A stretch of 64,000 nt of DNA from Elgaria multicarinata webbii (GCF_023053635.1 NC_086180.1:89443447-89507446); one strand, 5' to 3'. Positions 37,801 to 42,691 are shown, counted from the stretch's first letter. The notes: generated from the letters alone by a model not told the origin. Numbers and translations are program-made.

Positions 37801-40800
37801 TTAAACATTGGTGTTACATTGGCCATCTTCATGTCCTTTGATATGGAGTACAATGTTAGGGACATGTTGCATATTTCAGTTGGAAGATCAGCAATTTCAT
37901 ATTTGAGTTCTTTAACAACTCTAGGATGGATACCATCTGGGCCCGGTGATTTATTTAATTTCAATTTGTCAATAAGGTTGAGAACTTCCACTTTTGTCAC
38001 AACTGTTTGCCTCAGTTCATTGGACCCACTTCCTGAAAAGATCACTTCAGGCACAAGTATCTGTCCGATACCTTCTGCAGTAAAGAATTGATGCAAATAA
38101 TTCATTTAGCTTCTCTGCAATCTCCTTGTCCTCTTTTAGTATTTCTTTAACTCCTTTGTCATCCAATGGTCCAACTGCTTCCCTAGCAGTAACGTATCCT
38201 AAACTGAATAAAAAAGGTATCAAACTTATTTCATTACAGGAACAAAAACTGACCAGACTGGCATTAAATTTCTCTTTGAGGGTAGCAATAGGCCAGCCTC
38301 TTCCAGTGAACCTGGAGGAAGTAGACTAGTTTAAGGAGTGTATGACAGACTACTTGACAGCTTTATCTTCCAATAACTCCATCATCTGCTGAATCAGCTG
38401 TCTCACTCTGTCTAATGGCCATTCCTAGACGGAAGAGATAAAGGAAAGAAGGAAGTCTTTGCAGACATGTATTGCCCCTCCTATGTCTCTCAGTTTCTTC
38501 AAGCTTTGTCTGCCAGATGCTTACGCCAAAAGATCTAATCAAAGACCATTGGACCTTGCATATGTTAGTTCATATTTTATGTTTATCAAGGGGTTTTGTA
38601 TTTAATTTTAAGAGTATATCTAAATTCATCTTTAGTTTTGTTATTACTCTTGATAACACTTTTCTTTAGATTTCTTTTAAAGACTGTGGTAATAACAAAG
38701 GACAGAGGGTTTGTAAGACAGAGAAAGGATTTTCTCCTTGGCTCAGAAATCCATATTGGAATAGTGTTTCCCTTTTGAACCAATGAAATATGTGCTAAGA
38801 GCATCTCTTCTCTGAGTCAGAAGGAAACAGTGTAGGCTTACGCACACAGACTTGTGAATATTTTTTAGTCCCCATGAAAATTTGCATGGATTTTTGTGTG
38901 CATGAAAAAAAATGGTTTTTTGTGCACACTTCCCCCAAAATGTACACATTTTTGTGCACACTCTGGCATATGTACAGATTGATTCCCATTGAATACAGCA
39001 TTCTTGCTCTTGTTTTTGCAAGTACATGAATTGGAGCACATTTGAAGTTGCATTTTTGTCTGCAGTTTTTTGTTTTGTGAACTGTGTCGCAAACAACAGA
39101 AATACACATCCTTTGGCAGCAAACTGCATTCCAGTTTGTGCTTAAGTTTAGGAAGTGCAAATATGGTATGTTTGCATGGAAATGAGAACTGTATGTAAAG
39201 CTATTGTAAAGCTCCGTTTCCCTCGGTGATAGAATCAGGGCTGCTCCAAGACATCTTGTTGCCTGAGGCAAAGGACAACATGGTTTCACCTCTTCATTCC
39301 ATGTACAAAAGCCAATCAGATTGGCAGCTAAGTCTTCTACACCGGCAACAGGAGAGTGTCCTCCACCACACCTGAGGGGAGAAGGCTAGCTTTGGGGGTA
39401 CAAAGTCCTGTCCAACACCTTGATATTCATCTCCAACCCTCCCAGCACCGGCCACTTATGGTGGCCACATAATACTGGGGCTGGGCTTGCCATGCTTCAG
39501 ATTAATTATGCATGTTAGGACATTTCAATTTTTGGCGTAACATACTGTTGTGCGTCACTATACCCCAAGATATTATAGCAACCTATATTATACTAAATTG
39601 TGCCATCTTTACAAATGAATATCTACCTGAGCTCCTTCATATTACCTTGACAATGTTATCAACTGGACTTCAAAAGACGTACAACCATCATAGAGACCCA
39701 CAAAGCCTCTACCTCTAGATAGCTGCCATATAAAAGAAATTAAGATGTTTGTAAAAGTTGGGCACATCTTGTCATGGTTGAAACCTTGGAGGTTGTGCTC
39801 TGTGTCCTGGAGGGTCTGAAACCTTGGCTACCCATGTCATAGAATAATCTACTGATGTTAGTGCACCAGAAGAGAGAGAAGGCACACAATAGATGGTTGA
39901 ACATAAGGTAAATAGGTCCAAGGAAGAGACTGAGGCCAAATCTTCATAACCACAAAATGTGGTAACCTGTCATGTGTGAAACACAGTCACTAACTCTCCA
40001 AAATCAAGAGGAGGGATAAGTGTATATAATTCTCTAGAGGAGGGGAGAGAGAAACATTCCCCAGACCACATCAATACAGGAACGAGTATGCAGGGTTGCG
40101 TATTTTTCTGCATGTTTATGCTGGGAATCTATACTATACCATCATTAGCAGTACATAAACAGTGTGTGTGTGCGTTCGCACGCTGAGGGAAATACACAAA
40201 TGTGTCAAATCTGGTGACTGCAATATTGACTTAGAGAAACACAGATCAGAAGCTAAACTGAGCTAACAGTTGTATACCGTTTTCCCCCTACACAGGAAAA
40301 AATTACAAACCTTTCTTTGAAGACTTGTCTGCTATGTATATATCGGTTCATAAAAAGTCAGTCACAGTATTGCCACACTGGTAAGGTTCACTGAATAGCC
40401 TTGCAACATACTGATAAAGCTAAAAAAATACACCTCAGACTTTTGCAGGATGCCTCCTAGCGCTAAATAATCTGTTACAAGCTACAATTTAAAAAGTAGA
40501 TTGCAGTGCCACTGCCCCACCTCAAATCAGTCACATATTGTATCACTGATTTGGGAGGAGTATTCAGTACTTTTCTCCTAGCCCTGATCTAAAAATCTAA
40601 AGCTGTAATCCTAAACTTACCAGGGAGAAAATCCCATTTACAGTAATGGGATTGGTTTCTGAGTAAACATCATAGGACTGTGCTTCAAGGCTGCAACATG
40701 ATGCACATTTATTTGTGAATAGGGTGTATGGAATTAAGTGGGACTTACTTCTGCATAAATACGCATAGGCTTGTTCTATCAGGCTGCACTCCTATTCACA

Positions 40801-41944
40801 CTTATCTGGCCCTAAGCCCAACTGACTATAAGTGAATTTATTACCAATAAGCCCAATTGAATAGAGTTGGATATTTGTTAAGTCAACATATACATAGGAT
40901 GGTGATCTCACTTTTGTCATGAACTCACTAGATGAACTTCACCAAGGCCACAGTGAGACCTAAGGTTTATCCTGAGATCATCCAGGGTTCGCCCCTGCCT
41001 GAGCACTGGATCCCCTGTGTGTCACCTAGATGAACAGGTTTGACCCCTGGACGATCCAGGGATAAACCTTAGGTCTAGCTATGGCCCAAGTCAGAACTTT
41101 TCCAGCCTCACAGCCTCATCTGTAGTATGGAGACATCAGTGACCTACCTTACATAGCTGTTGTAAGGATAACAAAATACATTGTAAACTTCCTTGAGTGC
41201 CATTTTTGATAGAAAGGCGGGAACAAGTCAAATAAATAAATAATACATCAAGCCTTTCAAACACTTTGTAATGTAAAGCATTATTTTTTTAGAAATGCAT
41301 CCTTGACCCATCAAGTCACTGTTACATACACAGCCATGCAGCCTTACACACTATATATACTCCCCCTACACACACAAGATTTCGTTTTAAATTCCTGCTT
41401 CAAATTTGATACTATCAAATACCATATTTTGCTGGAAGGATTCCTCTGCCTTTAACAGCTACATAATGAGCCAAAATTCAACAAGTGAAGTTTCCCCATC
41501 GCTACATTATGGAAAAAGGTAAATAACGTTTGATCATGCAAATAATTAAAACATAGGAACCCTAGTCAGAGATTGTTCAGCTAGTTTTCAATTTATTTAT
41601 TTATTGCTACTAAAAAAAATAAAAATGCTTGTCCCCCTTGTCCAGCTACCGTCCCCTCCAGTCTACATCCTGCTCTGTTATTTATAAGTGTATTTTAGTA
41701 CTCACCTGAGGCCAGGGTTCACTGTAAGAATATAGTTGTAACATCTCCCCAGGATGATTTCCTGCAGGTGTTCAGTGGTCCCTTCGCCTTTCCACTGCAG
41801 GTCTTCTGAGCCGCTGTTCTCCTTCCTTCCAGGTCTGAGTACAGCAACCAACGCAATAACAACCAGCACAACTAACAGAACCATGACCCCAGCCCATATC
41901 CATTTATGCCGGGCTCTCCTGGTCGAGCTATTTTGAAAAGGCAT
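4221..41944 (-). CDS. CD38: CD38, ADP-ribosyl cyclase / NAD+ glycohydrolase; complete, 8 coding exons
   Basis: This is a type II membrane ectoenzyme that converts NAD+ to ADP-ribose and cyclic ADP-ribose (and makes NAADP from NADP+), feeding Ca2+ signalling. The coding exons are 41944-41706, 16951-16822, 12302-12167, 11533-11451, 9667-9591, 8750-8658, 6044-5958 and 4284-4221. All introns are GT-AG and the phases agree, giving 909 nt and 302 residues (human CD38 has 300). Residues 1-14 form a short basic cytosolic tail (RRARHK), 15-36 a hydrophobic signal-anchor, and the rest the cyclase ectodomain. Residues aligning with human W125, E146, D155, W189 and E226 are W127, E148, D157, W190 and E228. 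All 12 disulfide cysteines are present, and one extra Cys precedes the C-terminus. Possible N-glycosylation sites are NGS (210) and NSS (220). The start at 41944 was chosen because it lies just before the basic tail and gives the family's usual length; an in-frame ATG at 42088 would add an unlikely 48-residue low-complexity leader. The closest alternative, BST1/CD157, has a cleaved signal peptide and a GPI anchor, which this protein lacks. Confidence 0.95.
4790..5135 (-). repeat. L2-type LINE, 3' end
   Basis: The minus strand reads the L2-like C-terminus ([12 protein letters not shown]-like: plus ACCGAAAAGGCCC), then a 3' UTR ending in the hallmark CCGCCC-like tail near 4800 (ATATACTGCCCCACAACCGA on plus). 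Located in CD38 intron 7. Confidence 0.7.
5269..5297. repeat. (TG)n microsatellite
   Basis: About 14 TG units just upstream of an L2 fragment. Confidence 0.97.
5320..5655 (+). repeat. L2-type LINE, 3' end
   Basis: It encodes [20 protein letters not shown] and [12 protein letters not shown], the L2 C-terminal signature. The 3' UTR holds CCGCCCAGAGAGCTCTTGC and a (TAAA)n tail. Located in CD38 intron 7. Confidence 0.85.
5958..6044 (-). CDS. CD38: CD38 coding exon 7
   Basis: An 87-nt exon, acceptor TTTCCAG, donor GTAATT. It encodes [30 protein letters not shown], matching human [29 protein letters not shown], with the Cys pair equivalent to C254-C275. Phase 2 on both sides. Confidence 0.94.
6780..7174. 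mobile_element. Non-autonomous hAT element with perfect 8-bp TSD
   Basis: 395 bp bounded by inverted ends CAGGGCTGGTGCCA and (reverse complement of the right end) CAGGGCCGGTACTA. It is flanked on both sides by GGCCCAAC (6772-6779 and 7175-7182). hAT transposases make 8-bp duplications, and CAGGG ends fit. The interior is GC-rich and has no coding potential. In CD38 intron 6. Confidence 0.88.
7183..8657. other. CD38 intron 6, unassigned part
   Basis: A pyrimidine-rich stretch at about 7660-7760. Otherwise no exon or repeat is recognised. Confidence 0.5.
8658..8750 (-). CDS. CD38: CD38 coding exon 6 (catalytic Glu)
   Basis: A 93-nt exon, acceptor CTTTCAG, donor GTATGG. It encodes [20 protein letters not shown] followed by [11 protein letters not shown]228 corresponds to catalytic Glu226 of human CD38 (FGSVEVHNLQPEK). 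The WLMHDIDGP stretch is closer to BST1 (WVMHEIGGP) than to human CD38 (WVIHGGRED). Confidence 0.95.
9127..9261. mobile_element. Short hAT MITE with 8-bp TSD
   Basis: 135 bp, palindromic, with ends CAGGGGTGAGCAAC and (reverse complement) CAGGGGAGGGCAAC. It is flanked by CCTCAAAG (9119-9126) and CCTTAAAG (9262-9269), an 8-bp duplication with one mismatch. This is a widespread squamate family. In CD38 intron 5. Confidence 0.85.
9591..9667 (-). CDS. CD38: CD38 coding exon 5
   Basis: A 77-nt exon, acceptor TTTTAG, donor GTATCT. The translation [16 protein letters not shown] matches human FAEAACDVVHVMLNGS. Its acceptor lies only about 25 bp from an AT-rich LINE-type tail and (TAA)n tract, which supplies the upstream pyrimidine-rich sequence on the minus strand. 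Confidence 0.95.
9676..9734 (+). repeat. LINE-type tail with (TAA)n, adjacent to CD38 exon 5
   Basis: The sequence GCAGTATATAAATGTAATAA followed by (TAA)n resembles the 3' terminus of L2 copies elsewhere in the window (GCGGTATATAAG..TAATAA). It ends within about 10 bp of the CD38 exon 5 acceptor on the opposite strand. Confidence 0.65.
10414..10472. repeat. (TAG)n(TAA)n compound microsatellite
   Basis: Seven or so TAG units passing into about 13 AAT units, in CD38 intron 4. Confidence 0.97.
10473..11184. other. CD38 intron 4, unassigned part
   Basis: No exon or clear repeat is recognised. Confidence 0.5.
11185..11271. mobile_element. hAT MITE remnant (right half)
   Basis: It resembles the 9127-9261 family: CCATTGGCTATGCTGGCTAA, then GGAGGGCAACAGATTGCCCA and a CCCCTG end. 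The left half is decayed, possibly reaching back to about 11080. Confidence 0.55.
11451..11533 (-). CDS. CD38: CD38 coding exon 4
   Basis: An 83-nt exon, acceptor TTTTAG, donor GTATGT. It encodes [20 protein letters not shown] followed by W190, matching human INYQSCPDW...NNPVSVFWK. W190 corresponds to the substrate-binding Trp189. Phase 1 in, phase 0 out. Confidence 0.95.
11795..12000 (+). repeat. L2-type LINE, 3' UTR and (AAT)n tail
   Basis: It aligns by eye with the 3' UTR of L2 copies at 28090 and 57160 (TTGCACTGCTGCTG, GGTTGTGCTTTTAT, GAACAACCCAGGGAGCTTCA), ending in (AAT)n at about 11967-12000. In CD38 intron 3. Confidence 0.85.
12167..12302 (-). CDS. CD38: CD38 coding exon 3 (active-site Trp, Glu, Asp)
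   Basis: A 136-nt exon, acceptor TTTCAG, donor GTAAGA. It encodes SLFWSK (W127) and [18 protein letters not shown] (E148, D157), the conserved catalytic block of CD38 ([18 protein letters not shown] in human). The human Asp after the active-site Asp is Gly here, a position that is Phe in human BST1. Phase 0 in, phase 1 out. Confidence 0.96.
12303..13065. other. CD38 intron 2, unassigned part
   Basis: Moderately GC-rich at 12380-12860 with overlapping open frames but no recognisable protein. No repeat hallmark seen. Confidence 0.45.
13066..13215 (-). repeat. CR1/L3-type LINE 3' end (truncated)
   Basis: It contains the squamate-wide motif AGAGCCATGCTGGATCAGAC and ACAGTGGCCAACCAGCCA on plus, which reads as the 3' end of the element on minus. 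Related plus-strand sequence is at 19495-19595. Confidence 0.65.
13780..13959. mobile_element. TA-flanked palindromic MITE (Tc1/mariner type)
   Basis: 180 bp bounded by CCGTATTTCTTCGATT at the left and its inverse at the right (AATCGAAGAAATACGG), with TA on each side. The inner motif TAAGACGCAC occurs near the left end and, inverted, towards the right. A decayed relative lies at 45075-45170. Confidence 0.85.
14325..14435. mobile_element. Decayed palindromic MITE (GCAATCCTATGCATG family)
   Basis: Left GATGCAATCCAATGCAGCC, centre CTCCCAGCATTTCCCAAAC, right AACATGCATACGATTGCAGC. This is the same architecture as the clearer copy at 26157-26287. Confidence 0.55.
14447..14675 (-). repeat. L2-type LINE, 3' fragment
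   Basis: The plus strand shows the reverse of the L2 C-terminus and 3' UTR, including GGCGCCAGGCGAGCCTCGTC and CCACCGAAAAGGCCCTGTCC. It nearly mirrors the plus-oriented copy at 5320-5655. Confidence 0.8.
14768..15025. mobile_element. MITE with GGGCTGTTCAGA inverted ends
   Basis: 258 bp. Left end GGGCTGTTCAGAAGACACCT; the reverse complement of the right end is GGGCCTGTTCAGACGACACT. The interior carries repeated GGTTAG/CTAACC motifs in both senses. The target duplication is not clear. Confidence 0.7.
15345..15811 (+). repeat. CR1 LINE, 3' end
   Basis: It encodes [20 protein letters not shown] and [20 protein letters not shown], and ends in tandem ATTCTATG units at 15784-15811. 5'-truncated. 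Confidence 0.93.
15812..16043 (+). repeat. L2-type LINE fragment
   Basis: It encodes [32 protein letters not shown] and [13 protein letters not shown], typical of an L2 C-terminus. It is immediately followed by a CR1 fragment. Confidence 0.85.
16044..16640 (+). repeat. CR1 3' fragment split by an L2 insertion
   Basis: CR1 sequence occupies 16044-16196 and resumes at 16574-16640 (GCAGGGGGTTGGACTCGATG, then the ATTCTATG end). The break falls inside the motif TTCCTGCATTGAGCAGGG that is intact in the copy at 15345. Confidence 0.85.
16197..16573 (+). repeat. L2-type LINE 3' end inserted in CR1
   Basis: A second L2 3' fragment ([20 protein letters not shown]-like), with the 3' UTR motif CCTATGCGGCAGGGTCTTGC and a (AAT)n tail at 16541-16573. 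The same 3' terminus occurs at 52624-52737. Confidence 0.85.
16822..16951 (-). CDS. CD38: CD38 coding exon 2
   Basis: A 130-nt exon between a CTGCAG acceptor and a GTAACA donor. The translation contains [20 protein letters not shown], nearly the human CD38 motif ([14 protein letters not shown]...VPCNK). It carries three of the conserved cysteines. Phase 2 in, phase 0 out. Confidence 0.96.
17109..17141. repeat. (AG)n microsatellite
   Basis: About 13 AG units directly before a CR1 copy. Confidence 0.95.
17180..17642 (+). repeat. CR1 LINE, 3' end
   Basis: It encodes [20 protein letters not shown] through [20 protein letters not shown] and ends in ATTCTATG units. About 97% like the copy at 15345 by eye, with a short local duplication near 17517-17540 (CAGCTGGACATTCAAGAGG). 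Confidence 0.93.
17696..17935 (+). repeat. tRNA-derived SINE, squamate type
   Basis: The head TGTGGCGCAGAGTGGTAAGC resembles a tRNA A box and GAGTTCGATCCC is a good B box. The body contains CAGCCTTCCATCCTTCCGAG and AAACCACCCCGCTACAGAG. The 3' part of the same family is at 23449-23582. Confidence 0.8.
17936..18839. other. CD38 intron 1, unassigned part
   Basis: No exon or clear repeat hallmark is recognised. Confidence 0.45.
18840..19110 (+). repeat. L2-type LINE, decayed 3' end
   Basis: It encodes [20 protein letters not shown], an L2 C-terminus, then an AT-rich 3' UTR ending near GGGCAGTATCCG. Confidence 0.7.
19495..19595 (+). repeat. CR1/L3-type LINE 3' tail
   Basis: The motifs GGGAACAGAATGCTTGATAG and GCAGAGCTCTTCTTATATGC match the common squamate 3' tail (…TGGACTAGATGGGCC…TCTTCTTATG). 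The 19110-19494 stretch before it is unassigned. Confidence 0.55.
19600..20440. other. CD38 intron 1, unassigned part
   Basis: AT-rich; no exon or repeat hallmark recognised. Confidence 0.45.
20441..21001 (+). repeat. 150-bp tandem repeat, about three copies, one split by a MITE
   Basis: Copies at about 20441-20593, 20737-20886 and 20887-21001 share CCAAACTCACCAGTCAC, ATAATAAGC and ATTCCGATACCCATTC. Copies 2 and 3 are about 90% alike. A 139-bp MITE sits at the first junction. No known family recognised. Confidence 0.85.
20594..20732. mobile_element. Palindromic MITE, GGATCTACAC family, copy 2
   Basis: 139 bp; arms GGATCTACACTACTGCTTTA are repeated inverted at the right end. It is flanked by CCAT on both sides, while the neighbouring tandem copy shows the uninterrupted site GAGCCATAGTCC. 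The best-preserved member in the window. Confidence 0.85.
21002..22328. other. CD38 intron 1, mostly unassigned
   Basis: A weak MITE-like remnant near 21428-21525 (CCTCCAGGTAGATTGGTATG, CCAGCCAGCTTGGCCACTG). Otherwise nothing recognised. Confidence 0.4.
22329..22384. repeat. (CTA)n(ATA)n microsatellite
   Basis: About 13 ACT units passing into six AAT units. Confidence 0.97.
22935..23098 (+). repeat. SINE/LINE-type 3' tail, squamate-wide
   Basis: It contains GGGCTAGATGGACTATGGTC and ATAAGGCAGCTTCCTATG, a very common squamate repeat 3' end. It is cut by, or abuts, the hAT element that starts at 23107. Confidence 0.65.
23107..23897. mobile_element. Non-autonomous hAT element with perfect 8-bp TSD
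   Basis: 791 bp. The left end is CAGCGGTCCTGCC; the reverse complement of the right end is CAGTGGTTCCCAAACTTTTT. TTTTAGAC flanks both sides (23099-23106 and 23898-23905). Its interior holds a SINE 3' fragment. No transposase frame seen. Confidence 0.88.
23449..23582 (+). repeat. tRNA-SINE 3' half inside the hAT element
   Basis: It matches the second half of the SINE at 17696-17935 (GGGGAAGGCAACGGCAAACC) and continues through GTCAGCGAAAGCTGGCGTCC to the CGAGAGGTTCCTTTCC end. Confidence 0.8.
24436..24920 (+). mobile_element. Relative of the 57721 transposon (left part, two internal units)
   Basis: It begins AGGGCTGTGCACCGC, like the 57721 element (TAGGGGTGTGCACGG). Two internal direct repeats follow, at about 24645-24790 and 24802-24915. 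Each runs TTTGGCACCATAATAGCAC (or similar), GCCAAGTTTGAA, then TGATTTTTAGGA. No right end recognised. Confidence 0.6.
24921..26156. other. CD38 intron 1, unassigned part
   Basis: No exon or repeat hallmark recognised. Confidence 0.45.
26157..26287. mobile_element. Palindromic MITE (GCAATCCTATGCATG family)
   Basis: Left arm GGCGCAATCCTATGCATGTT...CCTACAACTCTCAGC; the right arm is its inverse (GAGAATTGTAGGA...TTTAAACATGCATAGCATC). About 131 bp. Partial relatives lie at 14325, 49075 and around the copia insertion site. Confidence 0.75.
26975..27940 (-). repeat. L2-type LINE, 3' half
   Basis: The minus strand encodes [30 protein letters not shown], then [20 protein letters not shown], ending in a 3' UTR and a (TTA)n tract at about 26980-27001 on plus. 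Upstream identity beyond about 27750 is less certain. Confidence 0.8.
28010..28289 (+). repeat. L2-type LINE, 3' end
   Basis: It ends in the hallmark GAACCGCCCAGAGAGCTCTG GCTATTGGGCGG and a (TAAA)n tail. The coding tail reads [17 protein letters not shown]. Nearly the same 3' UTR as 57130-57348. Confidence 0.9.
28290..28781. other. CD38 intron 1, unassigned part
   Basis: Nothing recognised. Confidence 0.4.
28782..28922. mobile_element. 141-bp MITE, GGCCACAGCTAGACC family, copy 1
   Basis: Inverted ends GGCCACAGCTAGACCTAAGG on both sides (perfect for 20 bp), flanked by TTA on each side (28779-28781, 28923-28925). The 3-bp duplication fits PIF/Harbinger. The centre carries GATCC palindromes. 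Confidence 0.9.
29250..29307 (+). mobile_element. Left part of a small repeat split by the copia element
   Basis: AGCAATCCTATGCATG...CAGACATAACCCCCACTGTG TTCAATG is the left half of a palindromic squamate repeat. The continuation (GGAGCTTACTCCTAGGCATG) is at 34312-34345, beyond the copia element. Confidence 0.65.
29308..29737 (-). repeat. 3' LTR of the copia element
   Basis: 430 bp, TGTTGGGTTA...ACTTAACA on plus, nearly identical to 33882-34311. A purine-rich tract (GAGGAGGAC on minus) directly precedes it in element sense. Confidence 0.95.
29770..33633 (-). CDS. Copia gag-pol polyprotein frame, 1287 codons (retroelement)
   Basis: A single uninterrupted frame typical of Ty1/copia, where gag and pol are usually fused. 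The first 220 residues are a UBN2/copia-type gag region, followed by a CCHC zinc knuckle at about 224-237. The aspartic protease motif is near 279, then an HHCC and core integrase at about 410-640, reverse transcriptase with YVDD at about 830-1070, and an RNase H region to the end. It is a mobile-element gene, not a host gene. Confidence 0.95.
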   Translation of the reverse strand: MAGANMSGLHQLLEKLNDSNYALWSYKMQMYLIQAELWYVVTEDPPDRADPQNAKWFKDDAKAMAVIALAVEDSQISFIQFLNTSKECWNALQAVYQRETAGSKVILTRKLYGMKLKPGESMSNHLKSMREIFNQLRARGMEFTTIHQVYVILSSLDSSYDAVVTMMESQEEKNLTLEYVAGKLLETYERRQASKQQSLKHPVAEFQQSHKTSDVVAALKARKCFNCGSTEHLRRDCNKKKKKLLTAKWREENNMNEAESTKKCLLARVKETMNPWFLDSGASISMAKDKLSFVTLETSTSEQKCVTLANGTKIQICGVGNVYFDCLGVELQSVLYVPELETNLLSVFQLTEMGYEVCFTEENCTIKQGNKVCVQGIMKESLYVINTCTENEVVASKVTTKTIANCKPHQECIHLTHKRFGHANYKIISKIPELCEGVKIKPCSNYVECNVCSETKCHKSNIPKHSERTTKRIFELIHADLAGPFETSQGGNRFFLSIVDDYSRFGFVYVLKQKSETFGKFKAFVKWSKNRFKEPIANLRTDRGGEFLSNQFKKFLSDEGIQHDLTAPYSPFQNGVAERKNRTLQNMLRALLKESGLSNLFWAEALSTSNYLLNRLYHSVHEKTPYEMFYKRKPRVSHIRVFGSKCFAHIQKENRPGKLAQRGLECKLLGYDTQTKGYRLWSPYHKSVIVSRDVVFHEQMQETKQYVSLPVEQKAVETEEIPEQSQQEREGEETVEEETMPVTMPRRSERERKAPIRYSDEYQSKQVSHRALLIAYESTSFEEIQEMEPTEAQGWHEAMSEEIRAMEKDETWELVPLPEGRKAITCKWVFKVKQNEKGQVERYRARLVARGFAQKYLIDFEEVYAPTTKYSSVKLLLKIAAEKQLNVFHFDIKTAFLYGDLTEEIYMTQPKGFVKNPGLVCKLKKSIYGLRQAARCWNKKLDNVLIKMGFEQSKADHCLYTKQDGSNVVYLLIYVDDLLLVFNEEEQKNTFVNQLQRHFELKDLGSVKSYLGMQISKDSNTGSFLIEQSGKIKKLLEEHSMENCKIVATPMVTDFQNQTDSTEMEDIQKYQSVIGSLLYLANLSRPDITFAVNLLSRKMTKPSVTDWTAVKRVLRYLKGTINHKLEISTHKDGNFCVYADADWANAIDRKSTSGAAFFYNQSLIDWYTRKQNCVATSSAEAEYISLSLACNEIEWYKQLFADLRLEIETPVTIFEDNQACISMATSEKCKPRTKHVDVRYSHVKDIIQKGWIKLEYCPSEMMLADLFTKPVSMVKHKEMLLKLGLRL
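33834..33881 (-). other. Copia primer-binding site region (initiator tRNA-Met half-molecule type)
   Basis: Directly inside the 5' LTR the plus strand reads CTGGGCCCATAACC, which equals the anticodon stem-loop of eukaryotic initiator tRNA-Met as I recall it. The element strand is therefore complementary to an internal tRNA region, as described for Drosophila copia and relatives. Confidence 0.75.
33882..34311 (-). repeat. 5' LTR of the copia element
   Basis: 430 bp with the same ends as the 3' LTR, followed on plus by the second CAATG target-site copy. Confidence 0.95.
34763..34819. repeat. (TA)n microsatellite
   Basis: About 28 TA units. Confidence 0.98.
35306..35560 (-). repeat. L2-type LINE, 3' end
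   Basis: Nearly the same sequence as 4790-5050 (ATATCGCCCCATAACCGAAG CTCTCTGGGC; AGTCTTGACCTGGCGCCTGA), read on minus. Confidence 0.85.
36225..36301 (+). repeat. L2-type LINE tail
   Basis: TTGTAAACCGCCCAGAGAGC...GGGGCGGTATATA and a (TAAA)n tail. Confidence 0.85.
36490..38340 (-). repeat. Divergent CR1/L3-type LINE
   Basis: The minus strand encodes [20 protein letters not shown], the CR1 reverse-transcriptase N-terminal signature (37677-38105), and [20 protein letters not shown] near the 3' end (36747-36986). It is older and distinct from the ATTCTATG-ended CR1 copies. Confidence 0.85.
38236..38660 (+). repeat. Unclassified dispersed repeat, copy A
   Basis: About 425 bp that aligns by eye, with small gaps, to 43915-44372: ACAGGAACAAAAACTGACCA at the left, GATAAAGGAAAGAAGGAAG in the middle, TCAAGGGGTTTTGTATTTAA at the right. 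No coding signature or terminal repeats seen. Confidence 0.8.
39000..40594. other. CD38 intron 1, unassigned part
   Basis: 38870-38970 is locally repetitive (TTTTTGTG/TGCACAC motifs). The rest shows no exon or repeat hallmark. Confidence 0.45.
40595..40695. mobile_element. Small palindromic repeat
   Basis: GCTGTAATCCTAAACTTACC at the left and AGTAAACATCATAGGACTGT at the right are imperfect inverses around TTTACAGTAATGGGATT. Related in style to the interrupted repeat at 29250. Confidence 0.5.
40946..41086. mobile_element. 141-bp MITE, GGCCACAGCTAGACC family, copy 2
   Basis: Same length and sequence as 28782-28922 but in the opposite orientation, flanked by CAA on both sides (40943-40945, 41087-41089). 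Confidence 0.9.
41105..41245 (+). repeat. SINE 3' part, MIR-like squamate type
   Basis: GACCTACCTTACATAGCTGT TGTAAGGATAAC, then AGAAAGGCGGGAACAAGTCA and a (TAAA)n tail. Confidence 0.65.
41246..41705. other. Start of CD38 intron 1, unassigned
   Basis: No exon or repeat hallmark recognised next to the exon 1 donor. Confidence 0.45.
41706..41944 (-). CDS. CD38: CD38 coding exon 1 (tail, transmembrane anchor, start of ectodomain)
   Basis: It encodes residues 1-79 plus two bases of codon 80. Order of parts: basic cytosolic tail, a 22-residue Val/Leu/Ile-rich membrane segment, a charged stalk, then [18 protein letters not shown], which matches the first conserved Cys block of CD38 (W-GPGTTK...LARC) and BST1 (WRGEGTSAHLRDIFLGRC). 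The donor at 41705 reads GTGAG. The 5' UTR probably extends to about 42100; it is purine-rich with a G run. Confidence 0.95.
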
Positions 41945-42154
41945 CTTGATGGAAGTTTCTGAAAAGCAGCAACAGCTGCTGCTGCTTCCTTCGTCACTGG
42001 CAGAAAAGTAGTTTTCTAATGTCACAGTCACTATTCCTGCTCCCCCTCCCTTCCTCTCTGTTTCTCTTCCCCCCCCCCTCTGCCCCACTCATCCCCCATG
42101 TAAATGTAAAGACAAAGTAGCAGAGGGGCGTGGCTTGGATTCCTGTTGGTTCAA

Positions 42155-42215
42155 GCAAAAAGCCGTCACGTGAAGCAACACAGTATAAAAGTCACTCAGG
42201 ACCGCTGAGAGATTA
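42155..42215 (+). promoter_or_regulatory. Candidate TATA-type promoter pointing away from CD38
   Basis: About 210-250 bp upstream of the CD38 start codon, the plus strand has GTCACGTGA (an E-box of USF/TFE type), then TATAAAA about 18 bp on (near 42183). The arrangement reads in the plus direction, opposite to CD38. It could drive a divergent non-coding transcript, or the E-box alone could serve CD38. No conserved protein follows. Confidence 0.35.
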
Positions 42216-42544
42216 TCAGTTTGCACTTTCTGTCAGATTTAAAGGGTGTTGCAGCAGTGACCAGTCATTCCAGTTTAAACTAGTCTGTATTTTGACCTGC
42301 CATGTCATCTTGGTCATAAACTTCTCACAGGCTTGGTATTCCTTTCCCACCCTTGGAGGAAAATATGCAGAGGATCATTTTGTAAAGTACACTGAAGATT
42401 ATTTGAACTAAGAAGCAAGGAATGTCCTCTAGCTTTTAAAGCTTAACATTTAAAACATTGTTTTTGTATCTTGCTAATTTTGTCTTTTTTAAGGGAGTCT
42501 ACAACCCCCTTAAGTTAGTATCTTTGCAGTTAATGTAAGCTATG

Positions 42545-42592
42545 TTGGACTTAAAGGCCCCTTCCAACTCTACTATTTTATGATTCTATGAA
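42545..42592 (+). repeat. CR1 LINE extreme 3' tail
   Basis: GGACTTAAAGGCCCCTTCCA ACTCTACTATT...TGATTCTATG. Only about 48 bp remain. Confidence 0.8.
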
Positions 42593-42691
42593 ATATACTG
42601 GTTTAAGTAATACGTAGAATCATATTACTTAAACCATATTACATATTTGAAATTCTACTTTTAAATAAATACTAACAAGATAGACAAAATA

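Noticed and set aside
4221-41944. Calling the cyclase gene BST1 instead of CD38
   Set aside because: It has a short cytosolic tail with a signal anchor, no GPI tail, a 302-residue length and CD38-specific TEEDYQPLM and TLEDTLLGY blocks.
42130-42411. 94-codon plus-strand frame upstream of CD38
   Set aside because: It begins before the candidate TATA box and has no recognisable domain or splice context.
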